31,174 bases of DNA from Clostridium sp. CAG:167. GTDB taxonomy: Bacteria > Bacillota > Clostridia > Lachnospirales > Lachnospiraceae. Each line of letters begins with the position of its first letter. Within the stretch, counting starts at the first letter, position 1. The notes under the pieces were generated by a model. It was not told the DNA's origin and ran no database searches. It saw only the letters and a list, made by a program, of their open reading frames with translations. The stretch spans positions 10,878 to 42,051 of the forward strand of contig HF998354.1 of the NCBI GenBank assembly GCA_000433735.1. The letters run 5' to 3'. Positions 1 through 9,013 of this stretch are shown here, piece after piece. Position numbers and translations under genes: made by a program.

Positions 1-1416
1 ACAGAGGAAAAAACAGCATCTTTTCTTGTGTCTTTGGGAGAAGAAAAACTGGCAGAAATTGCATCTACCTATACAGAAGGGTACAGAAAAGGGTTTGAGA
101 TCGCCGGCATTGATCTTACCTGTAAAAAAACAGTACAGATCCGTTATCACATTGGCTTTGAACCGCTGGTGCGTCAGGCAGTAATACAATTTCGTGCCAT
201 GGGATTAGAACCGGTATTTTCCCGCCATACCAATACAAATGCCACCGGTGTTTACAGCACATCCCCAAACCGCCAGTACCAGTATGACCATCGATTCGAT
301 GATGCGCTGTATATGAACAAGGCTTTGCTTGCCAACCGGCTGCACTACGCAGAAAATGCATTAAAAAAATACAGTAAAGATGCCTCTGCTTATGCAGGCC
401 CGGCTGTGATCGAAGTGTTTGGAGAAAAACTTTTCACGCCGGAAAGTAAAGCAGAAAATCCTGCTTATACAAAGGAACAGCAGACATTATCGGTGGAATA
501 CAAGAGAGATTATTCACTGCTTTTGAACCATTTTATTCCGCAGGATTCCTATAGTTTTACGATCATTGCCTTTCCGATTCCTGACATCGGAAAGGATTTT
601 GAGGACATTTTCCGTGAAACAGTACGGGTCAACACATTAGATATGGACCAGTACCGTCAGATCCAGCAGCATCTGATCGACGCTCTGGATCAGGGTGAAA
701 CTGTGCATGTAACGGGACGGGGAGACAATCACACCGATATACACATTCATCTTCATAACTTAAAAAATCCGGAAAAAGAGACAAATTTTGAAAACTGTCT
801 GGCAGATGTAAATATTCCGGTGGGCGAAGTATTTACTTCTCCGGTTCTGCAGGGAACCACTGGTATTTTACATGTAACTCATGTGTATCTGAACGGACTC
901 CGCTATGAAAATCTTTGTTTAACATTTGAAGATGGAATGATCCGGGAATACACTTGCAAAAATTATGATTCGGAAGAGAAAAACAAACAATATATCCGGG
1001 AAAATGTTTTATTTAACAGAGATACACTGCCTATGGGTGAGTTTGCCATCGGAACCAACACTACAGCCTATCAAATGGGCAGAAAATATGATATTGAAGC
1101 CAAACTTCCAATCCTGATCGCAGAAAAGACCGGACCTCACTTTGCAGTAGGTGATACCTGTTATTCCATGAGCGAAGATGTAATCTTACACAACCCGGAC
1201 GGCAAAGAGATCATTGCCAAGGAAAATGAGTGTTCTGCCCTGCGGACTACCGATCCGGCTAGTGCATATTTTAACTGTCATACCGATATTACCATTCCGT
1301 ATGATGAATTAGGTGATATTGAGGTATTTACAAATGATGGAAAAACGATTAAACTAATACAAGACGGCCGTTTTGTCTTAGAGGGCACCACGGCACTGAA
1401 TGAACTTTTAGATTAA
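1..1416 (+). CDS. M29-family metallo-aminopeptidase (5' end outside window)
   Basis: This is probably a cytoplasmic two-metal aminopeptidase of the M29 (AmpS/PepS/aminopeptidase T) family, which removes N-terminal residues from peptides. The frame is open from the first base, so the true start is likely upstream; a GTG at 28 is only an internal possibility without a clear ribosome binding site. Counting from the GTG, likely metal or catalytic residues are E267 (GEVFTSP), E338 (GEFAIG), H371 and Y379 (GPHFAVGDTCY) and H418/D420 (CHTD), in the order expected for M29. The visible part, 471 codons, is already longer than the usual roughly 400-residue enzyme, so an N-terminal extension is present. 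It ends 18 bp before purE and may be cotranscribed with it. The family call is good; the substrate is unknown. Confidence 0.78.
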   Translation, partial: TEEKTASFLVSLGEEKLAEIASTYTEGYRKGFEIAGIDLTCKKTVQIRYHIGFEPLVRQAVIQFRAMGLEPVFSRHTNTNATGVYSTSPNRQYQYDHRFDDALYMNKALLANRLHYAENALKKYSKDASAYAGPAVIEVFGEKLFTPESKAENPAYTKEQQTLSVEYKRDYSLLLNHFIPQDSYSFTIIAFPIPDIGKDFEDIFRETVRVNTLDMDQYRQIQQHLIDALDQGETVHVTGRGDNHTDIHIHLHNLKNPEKETNFENCLADVNIPVGEVFTSPVLQGTTGILHVTHVYLNGLRYENLCLTFEDGMIREYTCKNYDSEEKNKQYIRENVLFNRDTLPMGEFAIGTNTTAYQMGRKYDIEAKLPILIAEKTGPHFAVGDTCYSMSEDVILHNPDGKEIIAKENECSALRTTDPASAYFNCHTDITIPYDELGDIEVFTNDGKTIKLIQDGRFVLEGTTALNELLD

Positions 1417-1434
1417 ATGTAGGAGGCTTTTATC

Positions 1435-1947
1435 ATGGCAAAAGTAGGAATCTTAATGGGAAGCGATTCAGATCTTCCTGTAATGAAAAAAGCAGCAGAT
1501 ATGCTGGAGAAATTTGGAATTGAATACGAAATGAAGATTATTTCGGCACATCGTATGCCGGACACCTTTGTTGACTATGCTACAAAGGCAGAAGATCGCG
1601 GCGTAGAAGTAATCATTGCCGGAGCAGGCGGTGCTGCCCATCTGCCTGGAATGTGTGCTGCTCTATACGATCTTCCGGTAATCGGTATTCCAATCCATAC
1701 AAAGAGTCTGGGCGGTGTAGACAGCCTCTATTCTATCGTACAGATGCCATCCGGTATTCCGGTTGCAACCGTTGCTATTGATGGAGCTGCCAATGCAGCG
1801 ATCCTGGCAGCCAAGATTCTTTCTGTATCCGATAAAGATCTTAGAAAGAAACTCAAAGATTACAAGGTAACTATGAAAGAAGGCGTATTGAAAAAGGATG
1901 CCAAACTGGCAGAACTTGGACACGACGCTTATATTGATCAGATGTAA
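1435..1947 (+). CDS. purE: N5-carboxyaminoimidazole ribonucleotide mutase PurE (class I)
   Basis: PurE converts N5-CAIR to CAIR in de novo purine synthesis, in the cytoplasm. The 170-residue protein has the full class I pattern: the phosphate-binding GSDSD at residues 9-13, SAHR with the catalytic histidine at 37-40, and AGGAAHLPGM near residue 63. The length is normal. AGGAGG lies 8 bp upstream of the ATG. The neighbours are not purine genes: an aminopeptidase lies 18 bp upstream, and a terminator closes the transcript just downstream. The purK partner is not in the window, so either a separate carboxylase supplies N5-CAIR or it is encoded elsewhere. Confidence 0.96.
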   Translation: MAKVGILMGSDSDLPVMKKAADMLEKFGIEYEMKIISAHRMPDTFVDYATKAEDRGVEVIIAGAGGAAHLPGMCAALYDLPVIGIPIHTKSLGGVDSLYSIVQMPSGIPVATVAIDGAANAAILAAKILSVSDKDLRKKLKDYKVTMKEGVLKKDAKLAELGHDAYIDQM

Positions 1948-1961
1948 GAAAAGCCGTACCA

Positions 1962-1990
1962 GAGGCGGACGAAAGTCCGTCTCTTTTTTT
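1962..1990 (+). terminator. Rho-independent terminator after purE
   Basis: A 9-bp stem (GAGGCGGAC pairing with GTCCGTCTC, one G-T pair) with a GAAA tetraloop is followed by a run of seven T. It starts 14 bp after the purE stop. The T-run runs directly into the AAGGAG ribosome binding site of the next gene. Confidence 0.9.
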
Positions 1991-2004
1991 AAGGAGTAAA
2001 CAAT

Positions 2005-2844
2005 ATGATATGGATCATTATGGGGATCGCATTAATTCTCTTTTTGTGGCTTTTGTATGGCTACAGCATGAACTTCTTTTTAAAAACAGAAAATTACACT
2101 ATAAATTCTCCCCGGATTGCAAAGTCCTTTAAGGCCGTGTTACTGGCAGATCTTCACAGTGCTTCCTTTGGAAAAAAGAATGAAAAACTGATTCGGATGA
2201 TTGATAAAGAATCTCCGGATCTGATCTTGATGGCAGGAGATATGGTTGTAAAAAATGGAAAAAAACTGTGTGTGACCAAAGAATTTTTAACAGCACTCAG
2301 TAACAAATATCCTGTTTATTACAGCCCTGGGAATCACGAGATACGTATGCCGGATTACGAAGAGTACAAAAATTTTTTAAGAGATCTTGGTATTACTTAC
2401 CTTGAAAATGAACAGGTCTATCTGCCGGAATACGATCTTACCATTACGGGACTGGATCTGCCGGAGTATTATTACCACAAATGCTGGCAGAAAAGAACTT
2501 TTACAAAAGATACTATGGATCAGACAGCCGGTTTTAATACCCAAAAGGGCTGCCAGCTGTTGCTGGCCCACAACCCGGAATATATTCCTGTATACCGCCA
2601 ATGGGGAGCAGAAATCACATGTAGCGGACATCTTCATGGAGGTATTATGATCCTGCCGTTTTTAGGCGGTGTTTTGTCCCCCAGCCTGCGTCTGTTCCCA
2701 ACCTATGATCAGGGAGTATTCAGAGAGAACGGAGCTGTTCACATTGTCAGCCGTGGTCTTGGACTTCATCATTTGAAATTTCGTTTTTTCAATACGCCAG
2801 AACTATCTGTTATAAATTTTACTTGCACAAGAGGGCTAAAATAG
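2005..2844 (+). CDS. membrane-anchored metallophosphoesterase (YkuE-like)
   Basis: This is a calcineurin-like metallophosphoesterase of 279 residues. One hydrophobic helix (about residues 2-20) anchors the N-terminus. The metal-binding motifs are in family order: ADLHS (D49, H51), GDM (D79), GNHE (N110, H111), LAHNPE and the final GHLHGG. YkuE-type relatives hydrolyse phosphate esters, including lipid headgroup substrates, at the membrane; the substrate here cannot be read from sequence. AAGGAG at 1991-1996 sits 8 bp before the ATG and directly abuts the T-run of the purE terminator. No promoter is obvious upstream, so expression may depend on readthrough. Confidence 0.85.
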   Translation: MIWIIMGIALILFLWLLYGYSMNFFLKTENYTINSPRIAKSFKAVLLADLHSASFGKKNEKLIRMIDKESPDLILMAGDMVVKNGKKLCVTKEFLTALSNKYPVYYSPGNHEIRMPDYEEYKNFLRDLGITYLENEQVYLPEYDLTITGLDLPEYYYHKCWQKRTFTKDTMDQTAGFNTQKGCQLLLAHNPEYIPVYRQWGAEITCSGHLHGGIMILPFLGGVLSPSLRLFPTYDQGVFRENGAVHIVSRGLGLHHLKFRFFNTPELSVINFTCTRGLK

Positions 2845-2851
2845 GTAAAAT
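2823..2851 (+). promoter_or_regulatory. candidate sigma-A promoter for scpAB
   Basis: TTGCAC (2823-2828) and TAAAAT (2846-2851) are separated by 17 bp. The -35 element is weak beyond TTG; the -10 matches five of six positions. It overlaps the 3' end of the metallophosphoesterase gene and lies about 30 bp before scpA. Confidence 0.4.
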
Positions 2852-2880
2852 AGAAATGTTGTGGACAGGAGGTATATTTT

Positions 2881-3660
2881 ATGGAATTGCAGGTCAAACT
2901 GGAGGTTTTTGAAGGCCCTCTGGATTTGTTGCTTCACCTTATAGAAAAAAACAAGGTAGATATTTACGACATTCCCATTGTAACTATTACTCAGCAGTAT
3001 CTGGATTATATGAAGCAGATGAATACAACGGATATGGATCTGATGAGTGAATTTTTAGTCATGGCTGCTACTCTTGTTCGGATCAAATCAAAAATGCTCC
3101 TTCCTGTAGAAGAAACTGAAGAAGAGGAACCGGAAGATCCAAGACAGGAACTGGTAGAACGCCTTCTTGAGTACAAAATGTATAAATATGCTTCGTTTGA
3201 ATTGAAAGACAGGCAGTATGATGCGGGACGGTCTTTTTATAAACCACCTACTGTACCGGATGCCATTCAAAATTATAAAGAAGATATAGACTTGGATGAT
3301 CTTTTAAGCAATCTGACCTTATCCAAACTTCAGTCCGTTTTTGACTCTGTTATGCAGAAACAGGTAGATAAGATCGATCCGATCCGAAGCAAATTCGGGA
3401 AAATAGAAAAGGACGAAGTAAACATAGAAGATCAGATGATCTTAGTAGAAGAATATGCCATGAGACATAAGCGTTTCAGCTTCCGCAGTTTGCTGGAACA
3501 CAGTGCCGGTCATGGAAAAAGCTATATTATCGTTTCCTTTATGAGTGTACTGGAATTAATGAAGACAGGGATTCTTTCCATCTCTCAAAAGGAACTGTTC
3601 GGGGATATCGAAATTGAGTACAAGTCGCAGAACAAGGAGGAATCAGACCATGAACATTAA
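2881..3660 (+). CDS. scpA: segregation and condensation protein A
   Basis: ScpA is the kleisin subunit of the bacterial SMC condensin. It bridges the SMC head domains and recruits ScpB for chromosome compaction and segregation. The protein has 259 residues, usual for the family. The hallmark N-terminal segment FEGPLDLLLHLI (about residues 9-20) binds the SMC neck; an acidic linker (around residues 79-87) and a C-terminal winged-helix region (roughly 180-250) follow. AGGAGG lies about 8 bp before the ATG. The gene overlaps scpB by 11 bp, the typical arrangement for stoichiometric, translationally coupled expression. Confidence 0.96.
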   Translation: MELQVKLEVFEGPLDLLLHLIEKNKVDIYDIPIVTITQQYLDYMKQMNTTDMDLMSEFLVMAATLVRIKSKMLLPVEETEEEEPEDPRQELVERLLEYKMYKYASFELKDRQYDAGRSFYKPPTVPDAIQNYKEDIDLDDLLSNLTLSKLQSVFDSVMQKQVDKIDPIRSKFGKIEKDEVNIEDQMILVEEYAMRHKRFSFRSLLEHSAGHGKSYIIVSFMSVLELMKTGILSISQKELFGDIEIEYKSQNKEESDHEH

Positions 3661-4237
3661 GCAGTTAGAAGCCGTTGTCGAGGCAATTCTTTTTACAATG
3701 GGCGAATCAGTAGAAGTCGAGCGGCTGGCTGCTGCATTAGAACACGACGAAGAGACGGTCCGCAAGATCATACGGAGCATGATGACAAGATATGACGAAG
3801 AAGACCGTGGGGTACATATTATTGAGTTAGACGGGGCTTTCCAGATGTGTACCAAGCCGGAACTGTATGACTACCTTGTTAAAATTGCCCATACTCCAAA
3901 GAAACATGTGCTGACCGATGTATTGCTGGAAACATTATCTATTATTGCCTATAAGCAGCCTATCACCCGTCTGGAAATTGAAAAGATCCGTGGGGTTTCC
4001 TGTTCCCATGCAGTGAATAAACTGGTAGAGTACGGTCTGATCTGCGAAGCAGGAAGATTAGACGCTCCCGGTCGTCCCATTACCTTTGCAACCACAGAAG
4101 AATTTCTCCGTTACTTTGGCATTGAATCCCTGGATGATCTGCCGATCCTAAATCAGGAAACCATTGAAGATTTCAAAGAAGAGGCTGAACGGGAAGTTAT
4201 GGAAGAACTGGAAGCCGAAGGGGAAAATGAAGAATAA
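3650..4237 (+). CDS. scpB: segregation and condensation protein B
   Basis: ScpB is the dimeric winged-helix (kite) partner of ScpA in the SMC complex. The ATG at 3650 gives 195 residues beginning MNIKQLEAVVEAIL. It has an AAGGAGG 9 bp upstream, inside the end of scpA, so it is preferred over a longer in-frame reading from 3614 that has no ribosome binding site. Two winged-helix domains span most of the chain. The family signature is visible in the segment with LETLSIIAYKQPITR (about residues 98-112) and in the following GVSCSHAVNKLVE. A glutamate-rich tail ends the protein. No clear terminator with a U-tract follows. Confidence 0.95.
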   Translation: MNIKQLEAVVEAILFTMGESVEVERLAAALEHDEETVRKIIRSMMTRYDEEDRGVHIIELDGAFQMCTKPELYDYLVKIAHTPKKHVLTDVLLETLSIIAYKQPITRLEIEKIRGVSCSHAVNKLVEYGLICEAGRLDAPGRPITFATTEEFLRYFGIESLDDLPILNQETIEDFKEEAEREVMEELEAEGENEE

Positions 4238-4248
4238 AAAATAAATAC

Positions 4249-4277
4249 TTGCCTTTTTACAGTGCCTGTTATATAAT
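4249..4277 (+). promoter_or_regulatory. sigma-A promoter of gltBD
   Basis: TTGCCT (4249-4254) and a perfect TATAAT (4272-4277) are separated by 17 bp. The predicted start near 4284 places the large hairpin at 4287-4330 at the very 5' end of the transcript and gives a leader of about 134 nt before gltB. Confidence 0.8.
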
Positions 4278-4286
4278 GAGGAAGAC

Positions 4287-4330
4287 AAAGGCGTCAAACA
4301 GATGTATTTTTACATCAGTTTGACGCCTTT
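4287..4330 (+). promoter_or_regulatory. large 5'-terminal leader hairpin of gltB
   Basis: A 13-bp perfect inverted repeat (4287-4299 with 4318-4330) continues, after one A/A mismatch, into a further 6 bp (4301-4306 with 4311-4316) closed by a TTTT loop. Only a short TTT follows, so it is a poor intrinsic terminator. The 8-mer GTCAAACA occurs both in the left arm (4293-4300) and again at 4382-4389 near the ribosome binding site, so the right arm can pair with either copy. Confidence 0.7.
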
Positions 4331-4417
4331 AGTAGTCATAAGGTTTTTATAGTTACTGAAAAAAATGTGACTATTTAATAAGTCAAACAAATGACCAAAC
4401 TGTAAGGAGGATTATTC

Positions 4418-7400
4418 ATGAGTCAATATGTAGAAGAGTGTAACAGAAAGCCGATGGGCCTTTATCATCCAAGTTTTGAACATGATAATTGCGGAATCGG
4501 TGCCGTAGTAAATATTAAAGGCAATAAAAGTCATGAAACCGTAAAACACGCATTAGAGATCGTAGCAAATCTAGAGCACCGCGCCGGTAAAGATGGCGAG
4601 GGCAAAACAGGAGATGGTGTTGGTATCCTCTTACAGATCTCTCATAAATTCTTTAAGAAAATATCCAGTCAGATGGGTATTGAATTGGGCAACGAAAGAG
4701 AATATGGCGTAGGAATGTTCTTTTTCCCACAGGATGAGTTGATGCGCAACCAGGCAAAGAAAATGTTTGAGACAATTCTTGATAAAGAGGGGCTTGAGTT
4801 CCTTGGCTGGAGGGAAGTTCCAATCGCTCCGGATATTCTTGGTAAAAGAGCCGTTGAGTGTATGCCATGCATCATGCAGTGCTTTGTAAAAAGACCAAAG
4901 AATGTAGAGAAAGGACTGGACTTTGACCGAAAATTATATATTGCCAGACGAGTTTTTGAACAGTCTAACGAAAATACTTATGTTGTATCACTTTCATCCC
5001 GTACCATCGTATACAAAGGAATGTTTCTGGTGGCACAGCTTGGCCTGTTCTTTGATGATCTTCAGGATGAAGATTATGAATCTGCCATTGCTATTGTTCA
5101 CAGCCGTTTCTCTACCAATACACAGCCTAGCTGGCAGCGTGCTCATCCAAACCGTTTTATCGTACACAACGGTGAAATCAACACGATCCTTGGCAACGCA
5201 GACAAGATGCTGGCCCGAGAGGAAACCATGGAATCAGAACAGTTAAAAGGAGAACTCCACAAAGTACTTCCGGTTGTTAATGTAAACGGATCCGATTCCG
5301 CTATGCTTGATAACACACTGGAATTTCTTGTTATGAGTGGTATGGACCTTCCGCTGGCTGTCATGATCACCATTCCGGAACCATGGGCAAATAACCGTTA
5401 TATCAGTCAGACTAAAAAAGATTTTTACCAGTATTACGCAACCATGATGGAGCCATGGGATGGTCCGGCATCCATTTTGTTTACCGACGGAGATTTAGTA
5501 GGTGCTGTCTTAGACCGTAACGGCCTCCGCCCATCCCGTTATTACATTACGGATGATGATCAGCTTATCCTTTCTTCCGAAGTAGGTGTTATGCCCATCA
5601 GCGAGGATCATGTGATCAAAAAAGATCGTCTCCGTCCTGGCAAAATGCTGCTTGTAGATACCGTAAAGGGAGAACTGGTAGATGATGATGAATTAAAAGA
5701 AAAATATGCATCCAGAAAGCCATATGGCGAGTGGCTTGACAGTTATCTGGTAGAATTAAAGGATCTGCATATTCCGAATAAACGAGTAGAAGAATACACC
5801 GACGAAGAACGCAGAAGATTGCAGAAAGCCTTCGGATATACTTACGAAGAAGTGAGAAATTCCATTTTGCCAATGGCGAAGAATGGTTCTGAGCCAATCG
5901 CCGCTATGGGACATGATACACCACTGCCAATGCTCAGCAAAGAGCCGCAGCCGTTGTTTAACTACTTCCGTCAGCGTTTTGCCCAGGTAACCAATCCGCC
6001 AATCGACGCCATCCGTGAGGAAGTAGTAACAAGTACCAGCACATATATTGGCGAAGACGGAAACCTTCTTCATGAAGAGCCTGAGAACTGCCGTGTTCTG
6101 AGGATTAAAAATCCGATTCTGACTGATACAGACCTTTTGAAGATCAAAAATATGAACATACCTGGCTTTAAGGTAGGTGTGATTCCGATTACTTATTACA
6201 AAAATACTTCTTTAAAAAAAGCCATTGACCGTTTGTTCCTGGAAGCAGACAGAGCCTACAAAGATGGTGCGAATGTACTGATCCTGTCTGACCGCGGAGT
6301 TGATGAAAATCATGTAGCGATTCCATCTCTGCTGGCTGTCTCTGCTATGCAGCAACATCTTGTCAGAACGAAGAAGAGAACCCGCGTGGCTATGATCTTA
6401 GAAAGCGCCGAACCAAGAGAAGTACATCACTTTGCTACTTTGTTAGGTTACGGTGCCTGTGCCGTAAACCCATATCTGGCACTGGATTCTATTAAACGGC
6501 TGATCGATGCCGGACTTTTAGACAAAGACTACTACGCAGCGGTAGATGATTACAATGACGCTGTATTACATGGAATTGTTAAGATTGCTTCTAAAATGGG
6601 TATTTCAACGATCCAGTCCTATCAAGGATCCAAGATTTTTGAAGCAATCGGCATTTCCCAGGAAGTAACAAATAACTACTTTACAGATACCGTATCCCGC
6701 ATTGGCGGCATTACCTTAGATGATATCCAGAAACAGGTAGAAGACCTTCATACACAGGCCTTTGACCCATTGGAACTGGAAGTTGATACGACCTTAGACA
6801 GCATTGGTACCCATAAAGCCCGCAGCGGAAAAGAAGAGCACTTGTACAATCCAAGCACCATTCATCTTCTCCAGCAGGCAACCAGACTGGGTGATTATAA
6901 AATGTTTAAACAGTATTCGGCAGAGATTGATAACGAAGACCGTTTTATGAATCTGCGAAGCCTTTTAGGATTTAAATTCCCGAAAAAAGGAATTCCTTTA
7001 TCCCAGGTTGAAAGTGTAGACAGCATTGTACAGCGTTTCAAAACAGGTGCCATGTCTTATGGATCTATTTCCCAGGAAGCACATGAGACACTGGCTATTG
7101 CCATGAACCATCTCCATGGTAAATCCAACAGTGGTGAGGGTGGTGAAAGTTTAGAGAGACTTACCGTAGGAAAAGATGGTTTAAACCGCTGTTCAGCCAT
7201 TAAACAGGTAGCATCCGGACGATTTGGTGTAACAAGCCATTATCTTGTCAGTGCCAAAGAAATTCAGATCAAAATGGCTCAGGGTGCGAAACCGGGCGAA
7301 GGCGGCCACTTGCCGGGTGGAAAAGTATATCCTTGGATTGCCAAAACAAGACTTTCCACACCAGGTGTGTCACTGATCTCACCACCACCTCATCATGATA

Positions 7401-8977
7401 TTTACTCCATTGAAGATCTGGCTCAGTTGATCTACGATTTGAAAAAAGCCAATACACAGGCCCGCATTTCTGTAAAACTGGTATCGGAAGCCGGTGTGGG
7501 AACTGTGGCAGCCGGTGTTGCTAAAGCAGGTGCCGGTGTCATCCTGATTTCCGGTTATGATGGAGGTACCGGTGCTGCGCCGGCAAGTTCCATTCATAAT
7601 GCAGGTCTTCCATGGGAACTTGGACTGGCCGAGACACATCAGACTCTTTTGATGAATGGTCTCCGTTCCAAAGTTGTCATTGAAACCGATGGTAAATTAA
7701 TGACCGGCCGGGATGTGATCGTAGCGGCTATGTTAGGTGCTGAAGAGTATGGATTTGCTACTGCACCACTGGTAACAATGGGATGCGTTATGATGCGCGT
7801 ATGTAACCTGGATACCTGTCCGGTAGGTGTAGCCACACAGAATCCGGAACTTAGAAAACGTTTTGCCGGCAAACCGGAATATGTAGAAAACTTTATGCGT
7901 TTCATCGCTGAAGAAGTCCGTGAATATATGGCAAAATTAGGTATCCGTACTTTAAATGAGCTGATCGGTCGCAGTGACTTTTTGAAAGTACGGGATGATC
8001 TGGCAGAGGATGAGCGTACCAAACGCCTGGATCTGTCACCAATCATCGACAATCCGTTTATCAACGAGAAAAAACGCATTTTTAATCCAAAAGATGCATA
8101 CAATTTTGAACTGGAAAAAACCATTGATGAAAAGATCTTCCTGAAAAAATTCAAAAATGCATTGGAAACCGGCGAAAAGACAAAAATCGCTGCCAAAGTA
8201 ACCAATATTGACCGTGCTCTTGGAACCATCCTGGGATCCGAGATTACAAGAAAACTGGGGGACCATGTAGCGGATGATACCTTTACTGTAGAGTGTATCG
8301 GAAGCGGCGGCCAGAGTTTTGGTGCCTTTATTCCAAAAGGACTGACACTGGAATTGGTAGGAGACAGTAATGATTACTTCGGAAAAGGACTTTCCGGCGG
8401 CAAACTGATTGTTTATCCACCGGAAGGAGTACAGTACAGTGCCGAAGATAATATTGTTATCGGTAATGTAGCTTTATATGGTGCTACCAGCGGATATGCC
8501 TATATCAACGGTGTGGCAGGTGAGCGTTTCTGTGTCCGTAACTCCGGTGCCGAAGCCGTAGTAGAAGGTGTGGGAGACCACGGATGTGAATATATGACCG
8601 GCGGATGTGTGGTTGTCCTTGGACCAACCGGCAAGAACTTTGCAGCCGGAATGAGCGGCGGTATTGCTTATGTTTTAGATGAAAACAGCGATCTGTATCT
8701 GAAGCTGAACAAGACTTTAGTGTCCTCTAACTCTGTAACCGATAAATATGATGTAATGCAGCTGAAACAAATGATCGCAGACCATGTGGAAGCAACAGGC
8801 TCTCCTCGTGGTAAGGAAATATTAGATCATTTCAGTGAATATCTTCCAAAATTCAAAAAGATCATTCCTCATGACTATCAGGCAATGCTCCAGAAGATTG
8901 CCCAGATGGAAGAAAAGGGAATGAGCAATGAACAGGCACAGATTGAGGCATTTTATCAGTTGAAAAAAGCTAAATAA
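4418..8977 (+). CDS. gltB: glutamate synthase, large (alpha) subunit
   Basis: The large subunit of glutamate synthase (GOGAT) releases ammonia from glutamine and channels it to 2-oxoglutarate, forming glutamate. At 1519 residues it has the usual length. After a short propeptide, Cys25 in DNCGIG is the expected N-terminal nucleophile of the class II amidotransferase domain. The FMN/2-oxoglutarate barrel begins near SYGSISQEAHE (about residue 880) and includes KPGEGGHLPGGKV. The 3Fe-4S cysteines lie in CVMMRVCNLDTC (about 1122-1133). The C-terminal GXGXG beta-helix contains GLSGGKLIVYPP and GMSGG. The start has AGGAGG at 4405-4410. The adjacent gltD supplies the electron-input subunit. Control probably lies in the promoter and structured leader upstream. 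Confidence 0.97.
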   Translation: MSQYVEECNRKPMGLYHPSFEHDNCGIGAVVNIKGNKSHETVKHALEIVANLEHRAGKDGEGKTGDGVGILLQISHKFFKKISSQMGIELGNEREYGVGMFFFPQDELMRNQAKKMFETILDKEGLEFLGWREVPIAPDILGKRAVECMPCIMQCFVKRPKNVEKGLDFDRKLYIARRVFEQSNENTYVVSLSSRTIVYKGMFLVAQLGLFFDDLQDEDYESAIAIVHSRFSTNTQPSWQRAHPNRFIVHNGEINTILGNADKMLAREETMESEQLKGELHKVLPVVNVNGSDSAMLDNTLEFLVMSGMDLPLAVMITIPEPWANNRYISQTKKDFYQYYATMMEPWDGPASILFTDGDLVGAVLDRNGLRPSRYYITDDDQLILSSEVGVMPISEDHVIKKDRLRPGKMLLVDTVKGELVDDDELKEKYASRKPYGEWLDSYLVELKDLHIPNKRVEEYTDEERRRLQKAFGYTYEEVRNSILPMAKNGSEPIAAMGHDTPLPMLSKEPQPLFNYFRQRFAQVTNPPIDAIREEVVTSTSTYIGEDGNLLHEEPENCRVLRIKNPILTDTDLLKIKNMNIPGFKVGVIPITYYKNTSLKKAIDRLFLEADRAYKDGANVLILSDRGVDENHVAIPSLLAVSAMQQHLVRTKKRTRVAMILESAEPREVHHFATLLGYGACAVNPYLALDSIKRLIDAGLLDKDYYAAVDDYNDAVLHGIVKIASKMGISTIQSYQGSKIFEAIGISQEVTNNYFTDTVSRIGGITLDDIQKQVEDLHTQAFDPLELEVDTTLDSIGTHKARSGKEEHLYNPSTIHLLQQATRLGDYKMFKQYSAEIDNEDRFMNLRSLLGFKFPKKGIPLSQVESVDSIVQRFKTGAMSYGSISQEAHETLAIAMNHLHGKSNSGEGGESLERLTVGKDGLNRCSAIKQVASGRFGVTSHYLVSAKEIQIKMAQGAKPGEGGHLPGGKVYPWIAKTRLSTPGVSLISPPPHHDIYSIEDLAQLIYDLKKANTQARISVKLVSEAGVGTVAAGVAKAGAGVILISGYDGGTGAAPASSIHNAGLPWELGLAETHQTLLMNGLRSKVVIETDGKLMTGRDVIVAAMLGAEEYGFATAPLVTMGCVMMRVCNLDTCPVGVATQNPELRKRFAGKPEYVENFMRFIAEEVREYMAKLGIRTLNELIGRSDFLKVRDDLAEDERTKRLDLSPIIDNPFINEKKRIFNPKDAYNFELEKTIDEKIFLKKFKNALETGEKTKIAAKVTNIDRALGTILGSEITRKLGDHVADDTFTVECIGSGGQSFGAFIPKGLTLELVGDSNDYFGKGLSGGKLIVYPPEGVQYSAEDNIVIGNVALYGATSGYAYINGVAGERFCVRNSGAEAVVEGVGDHGCEYMTGGCVVVLGPTGKNFAAGMSGGIAYVLDENSDLYLKLNKTLVSSNSVTDKYDVMQLKQMIADHVEATGSPRGKEILDHFSEYLPKFKKIIPHDYQAMLQKIAQMEEKGMSNEQAQIEAFYQLKKAK

Positions 8978-9013
8978 TCGCTATGGAAGAATAGAAAGGT
9001 AGGTTGATGAATC

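Noticed and set aside
4287..4330. The gltB leader hairpin as an intrinsic terminator of scpB
   Set aside because: It lies after a good promoter at the predicted transcript 5' end, and only TTT followed by AGTAG comes after the stem, so the U-tract is inadequate.
7639..8229. A 196-codon open frame on the minus strand opposite gltB
   Set aside because: It is antisense to the FMN and iron-sulfur region of gltB; the serine- and arginine-rich translation is typical of a codon-bias shadow.
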